Below, piece by piece: positions 26,291 to 35,803 of a DNA stretch of 64,000 bases; the stretch's first letter is position 1, and the number at the start of each line of letters is the position of its first letter. The translations under genes and the position numbers were made by a program. The DNA lies in the NCBI GenBank assembly GCA_965242915.1, contig CBDETN010000025.1, positions 124,001 through 188,000 of the forward strand, in the 5' to 3' direction. Under the pieces are notes generated by a model. It saw nothing but the letters and a program-made list of their open reading frames with translations, was not told the origin of the DNA and did no database searches. The stretch is from CAJXII01 sp965242915 (lineage in GTDB: Bacteria; Campylobacterota; Campylobacteria; Campylobacterales; Arcobacteraceae).

Positions 26291-27972
26291 TGAGTCATCA
26301 CAAACCAAATAAACTAGAAACTTTAATATATAATATAATCCAAAGTAAATTTAAAAGAATGATGGTTTTATTTATTACACTTATGTTGTTTGCAGGTTCA
26401 ATTTATATGATACCTTTAGAACTTGTAAAAGCCAAAATGTTACCAGGGAAAGATAGTGATACATTTTCTATCTATGTAGATTTACCAGAGGGTTCATCAA
26501 TAACACAAACTAAAGAGGCGACAACCTGTATAGCCAAAACTTTACAACAAGAAGATGTAATCACAGCTATTTCTGTATTTTTAGGGGAGGGGTTACCCCT
26601 TGATTTTGCCGGTATGGTAAAAGGTAGTGCTATGAAAAACAGTGAAAATGTAGCTGAGATTATGGTAAATATTAAAAGAACAGAGCACAGAACCGAGCAA
26701 AGTTACAACTTAGTACATAGAATTAGACCGGCATTACAAGAAAAATGCAGCAAAAACGGTGCAAATATAAAATTCACTGAACTTCCAGCTGGTCCTCCTA
26801 CTTTAGCTGATGTTGTAGCAGAGATTTATGGAGGTGAGAGTTTTGAAAGTCGTAGAGCTTTTGCAAATAAAATAGCTGAAGTTCTAAAAAAACAACAAAC
26901 TTTAGTTGATATAGATGTTTTAGCGGATGAACCTTATAAAAAATATTCACTTATTCTAAATAACAATAAAGTTTTAAGAAGTAAAGTTCGTTTAGATCAA
27001 GTTAAAAAGATACTTTATCTGGCATTTGAGGGGATGAATATAGGTGTTGTAAATGAAGCAGACGCACAAAATCAAATACCGATATTTTTAAGACTAGATG
27101 ACAGCAGATTGTTTAATGAGTTCAATAAAGAGAGTATTGAGAGTAAACTGTCAAATTTAAAGCTTATGAATAAAAAAGGGATGATGATACCTTTAAGTGA
27201 ATTTGTGACAATAAAAGAGCAGCTGCAAGAACCAACTTTAACATCAAAAAACTTGAATCATATGATAAATGTTATAGCTCAAACAGATATGGATAGTCAA
27301 ATATATCCACTGCTTGATGCAAGAACCTATATGCTTGAAAATTTTACTGATGATTATGAAGTCAGTAAAACAGATATGTTAAATCTATCTTTTAAAGATA
27401 AAAAAACAGGTGAGGTATTTAATCTTGTGTGGGACGGGGAGTTAAAAGTAACTATTGATACATTTATAGACCTTGGCGGTGCATTTATAGGAGCTTTGGT
27501 TCTTATATTTTTACTTATGGTTGTATATTATAAAAACTTTGCAATTGCAGGGGTTATTGTAATGGCAAGCTTTGTTTCACTTGTAGGGGTTATATTCGGG
27601 CACTATGTTATGGATTTGATTACACCTGATACATTTTATTTAACAGCCACATCTCTTATTGGTTTTATTGGACTTATTGGTATAAATTCAAGAAACTCTT
27701 TATTGATCATAGATTTTGCAAAACAATTAATGGAACAGAAAAACTTGGATGCCCCAAGAGCAATTGCAGTGGCAACTGCTACAAGAGCAAAACCTATTTT
27801 ACTTACAGTTTTAGCAATCGTATTTGCCAGTAGTTTACTTGCAGGTGATGCTGTGTTTGGCGGGCTTGGTGTTGCACTTATCGGTGGAACATTGATAGCT
27901 TATTTAGTATCTTTATTCTTTGTACCTATTACTGTTTTAGGAAGTTTGAAAAAACTTGAAAAGTTTGAGTAA
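26290..27972 (+). CDS. RND efflux permease, C-terminal half (split gene)
   Basis: 560 residues equivalent to the second half of an RND pump. It contains helix 7 (KRMMVLFITLMLFAGSIYMI), LVKAKMLPGKDSDTFSIYVD, LPEGSSITQTKEA, the second porter half and helices 8-12, with FIGLIGINSRNSLLIIDFAK and ATATRAKPILLTVLAI. Its own ribosome binding site (AAGGAG, 5 bases before the ATG) argues that the split is genuine and not a sequencing error. The ATG shares a base with the previous stop (TAATG), so equimolar coupled translation is expected. Confidence 0.9.
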   Translation: MSHHKPNKLETLIYNIIQSKFKRMMVLFITLMLFAGSIYMIPLELVKAKMLPGKDSDTFSIYVDLPEGSSITQTKEATTCIAKTLQQEDVITAISVFLGEGLPLDFAGMVKGSAMKNSENVAEIMVNIKRTEHRTEQSYNLVHRIRPALQEKCSKNGANIKFTELPAGPPTLADVVAEIYGGESFESRRAFANKIAEVLKKQQTLVDIDVLADEPYKKYSLILNNNKVLRSKVRLDQVKKILYLAFEGMNIGVVNEADAQNQIPIFLRLDDSRLFNEFNKESIESKLSNLKLMNKKGMMIPLSEFVTIKEQLQEPTLTSKNLNHMINVIAQTDMDSQIYPLLDARTYMLENFTDDYEVSKTDMLNLSFKDKKTGEVFNLVWDGELKVTIDTFIDLGGAFIGALVLIFLLMVVYYKNFAIAGVIVMASFVSLVGVIFGHYVMDLITPDTFYLTATSLIGFIGLIGINSRNSLLIIDFAKQLMEQKNLDAPRAIAVATATRAKPILLTVLAIVFASSLLAGDAVFGGLGVALIGGTLIAYLVSLFFVPITVLGSLKKLEKFE

Positions 27973-27984
27973 ATACTCAAACTT
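27961..27984 (+). terminator. weak hairpin at the end of the efflux operon
   Basis: AAGTTTGAGTA and its complement TACTCAAACTT flank two bases, overlapping the RND stop codon. There is no T-run, so it may act as an mRNA 3' stabiliser and not as an intrinsic terminator. Confidence 0.4.
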
Positions 27985-28038
27985 GTTGTAATCTCATTTA
28001 CTATATAATTATTTAAATAATTAAAGTAGAGGAAAAGA

Positions 28039-28437
28039 ATGCTTCTTACAAAAAAAAGTGAATACGCAATGCTGGCATTGGTGTTAATTGCAAAAAGTGA
28101 TACACCGCAAAATGCCGATTCACTGTCAGCTCAATTAAATATATCAAAATCATTTTTAGCAAAAATATTACAAAAACTTGCAAAATATAATATTTTACAA
28201 TCTTATAAAGGTATAAATGGTGGTTTTTTATTAAACAAGGAACCTTCTAAGTTAACAATATTAGAACTTATTACAATTTCAGAAGATAAAATACCTACAG
28301 TATTTGAATGTTCTACAGATGGTAAGTTTTGTAGTACTGGTGTTTCTGGAAGTTGTACATTGTTTCCTGTTTTGACTAATTTACAATTTAAAATAAATGA
28401 TTTTTTAAAAGATTTGACTCTTAAGGATATTATGTAA
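28039..28437 (+). CDS. Rrf2-family transcriptional regulator
   Basis: 132 residues. Winged helix with LLTKKSEYAMLALVLIAKSD, LSAQLNISKSFLAKILQKLA and the wing KGINGGFLL. Three cysteines in FECSTDGKFC...SGSC occupy the loop that binds an iron-sulfur cluster in IscR and NsrR relatives, so redox or NO sensing is plausible. The stop codon overlaps the ATG of the DHH phosphoesterase gene (TAATG), so they are cotranscribed. AGAGG ribosome binding site. Confidence 0.9.
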   Translation: MLLTKKSEYAMLALVLIAKSDTPQNADSLSAQLNISKSFLAKILQKLAKYNILQSYKGINGGFLLNKEPSKLTILELITISEDKIPTVFECSTDGKFCSTGVSGSCTLFPVLTNLQFKINDFLKDLTLKDIM

Positions 28438-29480
28438 TGCAGTTTTTTCATTTGTCACATACTGATTTAGACGGATATGGTTGTCAGTTAATTTCACAAA
28501 AGATATTTCCTAAAGGACAGTTTTTTAATGCAAACTATGGACTTGAGGTTAAATCAAATTTAGAAATAATTATTGAATTAATAGAAAAATCTGAAGATAA
28601 AGAGGTGCTTTTTATTATTACTGATTTAAATTTAAATTCTGATGAGGCTAAGAACTTAAACAGGCAGATAAACAGATTAAATGAGGATGGTTTTGATATA
28701 AAATTACAACTTCTAGACCATCACGGTACAGGTGCCAAGAGTGCCAATAAGTATGATTGGTATTATTTAGATACTACGCGTAGTGCTACAAAAATAACTT
28801 ATGAATATTTTAAAGAAAATTATGAGCAGTTTGACGGGCTTTGTGAAGCTGATTTTGATATATTGATAGAATCTATAAATGCCGTTGATATTTGGCTGGA
28901 ACATAGTCAATATTTTGAATTTGGAAAAGTTTGTATGACTATGATAGCTCGTGCACAAGAGATAAATAATACTTTGTTCGCAAACCAAAATAGAGACTAT
29001 AGATTGGCTTTATTAACAAAGTCATTAAATTATGTAAATAGTGAAAATGGAAATATTAGATTAGATGAACAGATTTATCATCTAAAAAAAGATTATTTAA
29101 AACAAGAATTTAGTGATGATACTATGGATAATCTAAGTTCAAGATATTTAGTAAAAATGTTAGATGATAAAAAAGATGAGTTAACAATTTATTATAAAGA
29201 GTATAAAGGACTTTTAACTTTTACTTTAGGCGGTATCTCAATCCCTGCAAATACATTTTTAAATGCTAATGATGATTATGACTTTTTTATGGATGTAAGT
29301 CGCAGAGGAAAAGCAAGTATGAGAGCAAACGGAAAACTTGATGTTGCCCAACTTGCCGGAAAATTGGCAAATGGCGGAGGTCATCCAAATGCTTCAGGTA
29401 TGGCTTTTGATGATTGGAAAGAAACAATAAAATACAGTGATGTTAAACAGTTTGTGGAAAATAAGCTGGAAACAGTATGA
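28437..29480 (+). CDS. DHH-family phosphoesterase
   Basis: 347 residues. The DHH motifs are present: HTDLDGYGCQ, FIITDLNLN, QLLDHHGTG and AVDIWLEHS, with the DHHA1-type C-terminal ANGGGHPNASGMAF. These metal-binding motifs define RecJ/NrnA/GdpP relatives; the nearest match by size and pattern is the oligoribonuclease/pAp or cyclic-dinucleotide phosphodiesterase group. The actual substrate cannot be told. Translationally coupled to the Rrf2 regulator gene. Confidence 0.85.
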   Translation: MQFFHLSHTDLDGYGCQLISQKIFPKGQFFNANYGLEVKSNLEIIIELIEKSEDKEVLFIITDLNLNSDEAKNLNRQINRLNEDGFDIKLQLLDHHGTGAKSANKYDWYYLDTTRSATKITYEYFKENYEQFDGLCEADFDILIESINAVDIWLEHSQYFEFGKVCMTMIARAQEINNTLFANQNRDYRLALLTKSLNYVNSENGNIRLDEQIYHLKKDYLKQEFSDDTMDNLSSRYLVKMLDDKKDELTIYYKEYKGLLTFTLGGISIPANTFLNANDDYDFFMDVSRRGKASMRANGKLDVAQLAGKLANGGGHPNASGMAFDDWKETIKYSDVKQFVENKLETV

Positions 29481-29646
29481 TTTAAATTAATTGTAAAAAA
29501 TTATATTACCCTTATCTTAAAATTATTTATTTTGTGACGCTAACTGTGACGCAGATTATGTATCATAAATAAAAGCTAAATTATATAAATAATAATATTT
29601 TGCTACAATATAAAATAAATAATTTTTTAATATGAAGTAGGTAATT

Positions 29647-30771
29647 TTGAAGATAATACATTTTAGTGATACCCATCTAGGATATAATGATTTAGACATC
29701 TTAGATGAGAATAATATCAATCAAAGAGAAGCTGACTTTTATGATGCTTTTTCTCAAGTTGTAGAGCAGATTAAAAATATAAAACCTGATTATATTATCC
29801 ATACCGGTGATCTGTTTCATAGAGCAAGTCCATCAAATAGGGCTATTACTTTTGCACTCGAACAATTTCAAATTATAAATTCTTTTAATATCCCTTTTAT
29901 TTTAATTGCAGGAAACCACTCAACACCCCGTACCAATCTAAGCAGTCCAATTTTAAAGATATTTAAAAATTTTAAAAATGTATATATTTCATATAATCAA
30001 GAGTATAAAAAAATAGAGTTTGAAGATGTTGTATTTCATACTTTACCTCATATGAATGATGATACAAAAGCTTTAAGTCAAATTGAACTTTGTGAAAAGA
30101 ATATTAGTGATACAAAGAAAAATATTATGATGCTGCATTGTAGTGTTGGAGCTTGGTATCTAATGCAAGAGTTTGGAGAGTGGGTTTATCCTACTGATAA
30201 AGAGTATATATTTGAAAAGATGGATTATGTTGCACTTGGTCATTGGCATGGGTTTGGAAAAGTTGGAAAACATGAAAATGTTTATTATAGTGGCTCAACT
30301 GAAAGGACATCTCTAAATGATAAGAGAAACTCTAAAGGTTTCGTTGAATTAAATTTGGAAGATAAATTAAGTGTTGAATATAAAGAGATAGATATACGAC
30401 CTTTCAAATCATTTGAGATTGATTGTGAAGATTATGAAAATTCTATTGAGGCTTTAGATACAACAGATATAAAAGATAATATCGTAGAAGTAAGGCTTAC
30501 AAATTTAACTGCAATACAATCTATAGAGATATCTGCTTCAGATATAAAAGAATTATTTAAAGACGCTATGAGTGTAACTGTAAAAAGAGAATTTAAACAA
30601 AGTGGCGATGATACTCAACTTACAGATATAGAAGCTATATCATTAGAAGATTTCTTTTTAGAGCATATAAAACAAGATTGTAGTGACGATGATGAAGAGT
30701 TTGGAAGGCTAAAAAATAAAGTGCAAGAATTATTTAGCCATTATGAAGAGGTGCATGATGATACTGTGTAG
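29647..30771 (+). CDS. sbcD: SbcCD nuclease subunit D (Mre11-like)
   Basis: 374 residues from a TTG start (AGGT ribosome binding site 5 bases upstream; the protein begins MKIIHFSDTHLGYND). Metal-binding phosphoesterase motifs in order: FSDTHLG, HTGDLFHRA, LIAGNHS, MMLHCS, ALGHWHGFG. Works with SbcC to cut hairpins and protein-blocked DNA ends. The upstream gap (29481-29646) holds the short direct repeat TGTGACGC twice (TGTGACGCTAACTGTGACGC). Confidence 0.93.
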   Translation: MKIIHFSDTHLGYNDLDILDENNINQREADFYDAFSQVVEQIKNIKPDYIIHTGDLFHRASPSNRAITFALEQFQIINSFNIPFILIAGNHSTPRTNLSSPILKIFKNFKNVYISYNQEYKKIEFEDVVFHTLPHMNDDTKALSQIELCEKNISDTKKNIMMLHCSVGAWYLMQEFGEWVYPTDKEYIFEKMDYVALGHWHGFGKVGKHENVYYSGSTERTSLNDKRNSKGFVELNLEDKLSVEYKEIDIRPFKSFEIDCEDYENSIEALDTTDIKDNIVEVRLTNLTAIQSIEISASDIKELFKDAMSVTVKREFKQSGDDTQLTDIEAISLEDFFLEHIKQDCSDDDEEFGRLKNKVQELFSHYEEVHDDTV

Positions 30772-33127
30772 TCTAAAACTTGAAAACTTTAAAAAGTATA
30801 AATCGTACAAAATTGAATTTGGTCAAGGGCTTATTGGTATTATAGGTAAAAATGGCAGTGGAAAATCTACTATATTTGAAGCGATTTTATTTGCACTTTA
30901 TGGAGAGTTGAAACAGCGAGGTTGGAAAGATACTATTCGTAATGCAACGGCTACTACTAAAGATGTAGTGCTTATAGAACTTGTGTTTGAATTTGATGAG
31001 AAAGAATATAAAGTTATAAGAGAATTTAGAGGTAAAGCTTTATCCGCTAATGCTAAACTATTTAAAAATGGAGAATTACAAGTATCTGGTGCAAAAGATG
31101 TAACAAATTCAATCATATCTCTTACAAAGATGTCTAAAGATGCTTTTTTACATACATTGTTTGCTTCACAAAAAGAGCTTACAAGTTTGAGTTCTTTAAA
31201 AAATGAAGATAGAAGAAAGATGATAAGAAAACTTCTAGGTCTTGAAAAAATAGATTTTATAGAAAATTTACTAGTTGAAAAAAGTCGTGAGTTAAAAAGA
31301 GAGATTAGTGCTTTTGCTGAAGTCTTATTAGGTGAAGATGAGATAAAAGCAAAGCAAGAGCAGAACAAAGAAAATGAAACTATAAAAAAAGACTTAGAAA
31401 AAGAGAAACTAAAAAAATCAAAAGAGTTAGATACTACTAGATTAAAAGAGATAGATATAAAAAAAGAGTTGGTACAGATACAAGCAACTAAAGATAAAAA
31501 ACAAAAACTTTTTAATGAACTTGAACTTATCAAAAACTCTATAAACTCAAATACTCAGCAACAAACAAAATTAACTGGGGAGTTAAAAGAGTTAGAGATT
31601 AAAAAAGCTGAATTAAAAAGTTTAGAACCAGTTAAAAAAGAGTATCAAACTACCTTAGAGTTATTAAAAGAGCAAGATAAACTTAAAGTTTATCATTTAA
31701 AAAAAGATGGACTTCAAAAAGAGCAAGAACAACTAAGAATTCAATACACAAAAAGTAAAAGTGATATAACTACACTTGAAAAAGAGTGTGAAAGATATGA
31801 TGAGTTTACATTTAGTGCAAAACAATTAGAACGAGATATATCTATACTGCAAGATGATATTGTGGATAAACAAACTATAGAAAAAGAGATAAGAGCTCAA
31901 ATTGCTGGGGAACAAAAACTAATAGATGAAACAAATAAAAAGATAGCAAATATACAAAATTTAGGTCGTGAATCTAATTGCCCAACTTGCACAAGACCAT
32001 TACTTGAAGAGTATGATAATGTTATAAATTCTTTAAATACAATAGTACAAAATATACATAAAATAAACATAGATAAATTTACAACTCAACTACAAAAAGT
32101 AGAAGAACAAAGAAATGAGTTTGTATCACAAAAGCAGATAAAAGATAAAGAGTTCTTAGAAGTATCAAAATCTATAAATCTAATTCAAAGTAAACAAAAA
32201 GATTTAGTTAAAGCAAAAGAGCATTTTACAGCTATTGAACAAAAAGGTTTAAAAAATAAACAAGAGTTAGAAAAACTAGAACAATATAGTTATGATGAAT
32301 CAAAACATCTAAATATGGTAAGTAAGCACAATGAACTAAAACCAAAATATGAGTACATTTTACAGCTTGAAACTATGCTAAAAAGATTTACAACTATTGA
32401 ACTTGAATTAAAAAATATAACAACATCAATATTAGAGCAAAAGAATCAATACGATGATAAAGAGATTGAATGGAAACTTATTAATTATAATGAAGCAACA
32501 CACAAAATAAAACAAAAACTTTTTGATGATACTTCTAAAATAAAAGATGAGCAAACAAAAATATTAGGTGATATAAAAGTAAAAATAGCTTCAATAGTCG
32601 GTGAAATTAAAACAATACAAAGCTCACTTGATAACAATGATAAACAACTAAAAAAAGTGCAAACAAAAAAAGATGATTTATTAGACTACGACAAGATAAA
32701 AGCAAGTCTCGGAGAATTTAAAACAAAAATAAATTCAAAAGTAGCACCAAGAATATCTTCAATGGCATCTGAGATGTACGCAACTATCACAAAGGGTAAA
32801 TATCAACATATAGAAGTAAGCAACGACTTTAACTTTTATATTTATGATGATGGTAAAAAGTATCCAATTGAAAGGTTTAGTGGTGGGGAGATAGACTTAG
32901 CAAACTTAGTTTTAAGGATTGCTATATCTAAAACTTTAGCTGAATTAAATGGTGCTAGTAGTATTGGATTCTTAGCTTTTGATGAAGTATTTGGAAGTCA
33001 AGATGAGGAAAGGCGTATGGAGATACTTGAAGCTTTTCATACAATTAAAGAGCAGTATCGTCAGATATTTTTGATAAGTCATGAGATGGAGATAAAAGAG
33101 ATGTTTGAGATGGTTGTGGAGTTGTAG
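30758..33127 (+). CDS. sbcC: SbcCD nuclease subunit C (Rad50-like ATPase)
   Basis: 789 residues. Walker A GIIGKNGSGKSTIFEAILFA near residue 30, long coiled coils either side of the zinc hook SNCPTCTRPL near 407, ABC signature RFSGGEIDLANLVLRIAIS near 706, and Walker B FLAFDEVFGSQDEERR. It is short for SbcC (about 1000) but complete, like other Campylobacterota versions. It overlaps sbcD by 14 bp. The ATG at 30758 was preferred because GAGG is 6 bases upstream; ATGs at 30743 and 30755 are possible. Confidence 0.93.
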   Translation: MILCSLKLENFKKYKSYKIEFGQGLIGIIGKNGSGKSTIFEAILFALYGELKQRGWKDTIRNATATTKDVVLIELVFEFDEKEYKVIREFRGKALSANAKLFKNGELQVSGAKDVTNSIISLTKMSKDAFLHTLFASQKELTSLSSLKNEDRRKMIRKLLGLEKIDFIENLLVEKSRELKREISAFAEVLLGEDEIKAKQEQNKENETIKKDLEKEKLKKSKELDTTRLKEIDIKKELVQIQATKDKKQKLFNELELIKNSINSNTQQQTKLTGELKELEIKKAELKSLEPVKKEYQTTLELLKEQDKLKVYHLKKDGLQKEQEQLRIQYTKSKSDITTLEKECERYDEFTFSAKQLERDISILQDDIVDKQTIEKEIRAQIAGEQKLIDETNKKIANIQNLGRESNCPTCTRPLLEEYDNVINSLNTIVQNIHKINIDKFTTQLQKVEEQRNEFVSQKQIKDKEFLEVSKSINLIQSKQKDLVKAKEHFTAIEQKGLKNKQELEKLEQYSYDESKHLNMVSKHNELKPKYEYILQLETMLKRFTTIELELKNITTSILEQKNQYDDKEIEWKLINYNEATHKIKQKLFDDTSKIKDEQTKILGDIKVKIASIVGEIKTIQSSLDNNDKQLKKVQTKKDDLLDYDKIKASLGEFKTKINSKVAPRISSMASEMYATITKGKYQHIEVSNDFNFYIYDDGKKYPIERFSGGEIDLANLVLRIAISKTLAELNGASSIGFLAFDEVFGSQDEERRMEILEAFHTIKEQYRQIFLISHEMEIKEMFEMVVEL

Positions 33128-33130
33128 AAT

Positions 33131-34027
33131 ATGAATGAGTTAGTTGTGATAGACGAAGAAAATATCAAAAATAAGATTTTTACTGTAAGAGGTTTGCAAG
33201 TGATGCTTGATAAAGATTTAGCTGAACTTTATGAAGTTGAAACAAAAGTTTTTAATCAAGCTGTAAAAAGAAATATTGAAAGATTTCCTGAAAATTTTAG
33301 GTTTCAATTGACAGATGATGAGTATAAAAACTTAAGGTCACAATTTGTGACCTTAAGTTTAGATTCAAAAAACGAATGGGGAAAGCATACTAAATATCTA
33401 CCTTATGTATTTACAGAGCAAGGTGTATCAATGCTTAGTGCTGTATTAAAAAGTAAAGTTGCTATTGATGTTAGTATTAAGATTATAAATAGTTTTGTAA
33501 ATATGAGAAAAGTTATCTCAAATAATGCTTTAATATATCAGAGACTAGAAACTTTAGAACATAAACAATTTTCTAATGATGAAAAATTCAATAAACTTTT
33601 TAATGCTATTGAAGAAAAATCTATTAAGCCAAAGCAGGGTATCTTTTTTGATGGAGAGGTTTATGATGCTTATGTGTTTGTGATTAATCTAATTAAAAGT
33701 GCTAAGAGTAGTATCGTACTTATTGATAACTATGTAGATGAAAGTGTTTTGACTATGTTGTCAAAAGCAGATGAAAATGTAACTGCTACTATTTATACAA
33801 AAACTATCAGTAAACAACTAAAACTGGATATTGAAAAATACAATACTCAATATCCAGAAATCATAATAAAAAAGTTTGATGATTCTCATGATAGGTTTTT
33901 GATACTTGATAATAAAGAGATTTATCATATTGGTGCTAGTTTGAAGGATTTGGGTAAGAAGTGGTTTGCTTTTTCTAAGTTGGATGTTGGGTCGTTTGGG
34001 ATATTGGATAGGTTGGAGAATATATGA
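33131..34027 (+). CDS. ORF6N-domain protein with a PLD-like C-terminal domain
   Basis: 298 residues. The N-terminal ORF6N/KilA-N type DNA-binding region (TVRGLQVMLDKDLAELYEVE, FPENFRFQLTDDE, FTEQGVSMLSAVLKS) is common in phage and mobile elements. A coiled linker follows, then a C-terminal domain with SIVLIDNYVDESVLTML and SHDRFLILDNKEIYHIGASL, resembling one phospholipase-D-like half with an HxK-like box reduced to HDR. Probably a mobile-element regulator. It starts 3 bp after sbcC and overlaps the next gene by 4 bp; this marks the start of the second accessory region. Confidence 0.82.
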   Translation: MNELVVIDEENIKNKIFTVRGLQVMLDKDLAELYEVETKVFNQAVKRNIERFPENFRFQLTDDEYKNLRSQFVTLSLDSKNEWGKHTKYLPYVFTEQGVSMLSAVLKSKVAIDVSIKIINSFVNMRKVISNNALIYQRLETLEHKQFSNDEKFNKLFNAIEEKSIKPKQGIFFDGEVYDAYVFVINLIKSAKSSIVLIDNYVDESVLTMLSKADENVTATIYTKTISKQLKLDIEKYNTQYPEIIIKKFDDSHDRFLILDNKEIYHIGASLKDLGKKWFAFSKLDVGSFGILDRLENI

Positions 34028-34566
34028 AAAAAATTAAATCTTATAAAAAGAAATTACAAGAAAAAAATAGGCTAAAGAAAAAGACATTATCATTACTTAG
34101 AAAATATTCAGTAAAACAATGGCTCATACTAATTCGTAAAATTAATATTAATCCAACTACACTAACTCATAAAGCAGAATTCTTAACTGTTGCTTCTGAT
34201 ATGGCTATTAGAATAGCTAAAAAAAATGATAATGAATTAGATTTACCATTATCTAATGAATGTAATAATTTAATACATGCAGAAATTGATTTAACAGATA
34301 GTACAAATAATTTAATAAAACTATTTGGAATGGGAGGGCTATCTTTATTCGCTGTATGGCAAAATAGATTAAATTATATTGATGTAAATATACTTGGAAG
34401 AATGCCACTTCTTTATAAAGATTATAATAAACATCTCTCTTCTACTATTGGAATTTCAATTGAAGATATCTATATAATATTATTAGCAATGATAGGAACT
34501 TGTAAAGACAAGATATTATTTAAAAAAGATATATGGAATGACCCCAATAAACTAGACACTATTTAA
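34024..34566 (+). pseudogene. unknown protein gene truncated by an IS3-family element
   Basis: The reading frame overlaps the ORF6N gene by 4 bp (ATGA) and is lysine-rich at the start (KKKLQEKNRLKKKTLSLLRK). After residue 170 it runs into the inverted repeat of the IS element at 34534; the last ten codons (WNDPNKLDTI) are IS sequence. The original C-terminus is lost. The remaining part has one weakly hydrophobic stretch and no motif I recognise. Confidence 0.7.
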
Positions 34567-34578
34567 TTCAGTTAATAC

Positions 34579-35397
34579 CTAAACTTTTGTGCCACTTTCA
34601 TTGTATCTTTTTTCAAATTCATTTGGACTTATATATCCTAAATAACTATGTCTTCTTTTTGGATTATAAAACATCTCTATATATTCAAATATTTTTGATG
34701 CTGCAATTTCTCTAGTTAAAAATATATGCTTTCTTACAAGTTCTTTTTTAAGAGTTTTAAAAAAACTCTCAGCAACTGCATTATCATAACAATTTCCTCT
34801 TCTGCTCATGCTTGGTGTAATATTATGTTTATTTGCAAATACTTTATAGTCATAAGAGCTATACTGGCTTCCTTGATCAGAATGTAAAATTACTTTTGTA
34901 TTTGTTCGATTTATTCGTTGAACAGCTATTTTTATAGCATCTAAAACTAATGGTGTTGTCATTCTATTACTTGTTGCCCATCCTATAACTTTTCTGCTAA
35001 ATAAATCTATAACTGTTGCAAGATATATCCATCCCTCATGAGTTCTAATATAAGTTATGTCACTAACCCAACTCTCATTAGGAGAGTTAGAGATAAAACA
35101 CTGTTGTAAATAATTAGGATGTGCTTTATGTTTAGCACCAGATTTATGCTTTGGCTTTCGTTTATAGCTACCTACACCATATAAATTAGCAACAGCCATT
35201 AGTCTAGCTACTCTTTTTTTATTTACATCAATACCTGATGCAATTAAATCTTTATGAATGTTTCTATAACCATAAATCCCATTACACTCTTTAAATAGTT
35301 CTTTTATATGAATAGTTAATTCTTTATTTTTTTGTTCTCTTTTAGAAATTGGTTGAGTTAGCCACTGATAATAACCACTATGGTGTACTTGCATCAC
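34579..35397 (-). CDS. IS3-family transposase OrfB (DDE integrase core)
   Basis: 272 residues from the first ATG. The integrase core has SWVSDITYIRTHEGWIYLAT, HSDQGSQYSSYDYK and DNAVAESFFKTLKKELV, so the D, D and E catalytic residues are present. The functional product is expected to be an OrfAB fusion: the frame stays open upstream of the ATG back to the frameshift site in orfA (35487-35493). Confidence 0.9.
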   Translation of the reverse strand: MMQVHHSGYYQWLTQPISKREQKNKELTIHIKELFKECNGIYGYRNIHKDLIASGIDVNKKRVARLMAVANLYGVGSYKRKPKHKSGAKHKAHPNYLQQCFISNSPNESWVSDITYIRTHEGWIYLATVIDLFSRKVIGWATSNRMTTPLVLDAIKIAVQRINRTNTKVILHSDQGSQYSSYDYKVFANKHNITPSMSRRGNCYDNAVAESFFKTLKKELVRKHIFLTREIAASKIFEYIEMFYNPKRRHSYLGYISPNEFEKRYNESGTKV

Positions 35398-35453
35398 TTT
35401 ACACAGTTTTCTAACCGTATAAAATGAACTATATTCTTTAATAAAAGAGTATT

Positions 35454-35738
35454 TTAGTTTATGTGGCTTGCAAAGTACACCGCGGCCTTTTTTAGTATAT
35501 CCCTCTCTTCAGTAACTCTTTTAAGTTCTTTTTGTAGTTTTTTAATTTCTGCATTTGATGAATCTAATATTTTATGTTTTTCTATTGCTTGTGGAGATTC
35601 AAGTCTTTTTATCCAATTTCTAAGAGAATCTGGATGAATACCTAACCTTTCAGCTGTATCATTAATACTATAACCATTTTTAGTAACTTGCTTTACTGCT
35701 TCTATTCTAAACTCTTCACTATACGCTCTTCTTGCCAT
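35454..35738 (-). CDS. IS3-family transposase OrfA (helix-turn-helix)
   Basis: 94 residues with the HTH_Tnp_1 domain (RAYSEEFRIEAVKQVTKNGY, INDTAERLGIHPDSLRNWIK) and a leucine-zipper-like tail ending ERDILKKAAVYF. The A-AAA-AAG heptamer at 35487-35493 is a -1 slippery site; after slippage the frame reads into OrfB (KYSFIKEYSSFYTVRKLCKV). Normal two-frame IS3 organisation. Confidence 0.88.
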   Translation of the reverse strand: MARRAYSEEFRIEAVKQVTKNGYSINDTAERLGIHPDSLRNWIKRLESPQAIEKHKILDSSNAEIKKLQKELKRVTEERDILKKAAVYFASHIN

Positions 35739-35803
35739 TTTTAACCCTTTGTAAATTTTACAATGATTTTTATCATTGCTCTATTAATTTACTGAATTAA
35801 AAT

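Noticed and set aside
26278..26300. RND permease split interpreted as a sequencing frameshift
   Set aside because: The second half has a proper AAGGAG site 5 bases before an ATG in TAATG context, and the break is exactly between the structural halves. Not excluded, but less likely.
30898..31533. Long minus-strand frame of 211 codons opposite sbcC
   Set aside because: Serine/phenylalanine-rich composition typical of the complement of a Lys/Glu-rich coiled coil; sbcC on the other strand is unambiguous.
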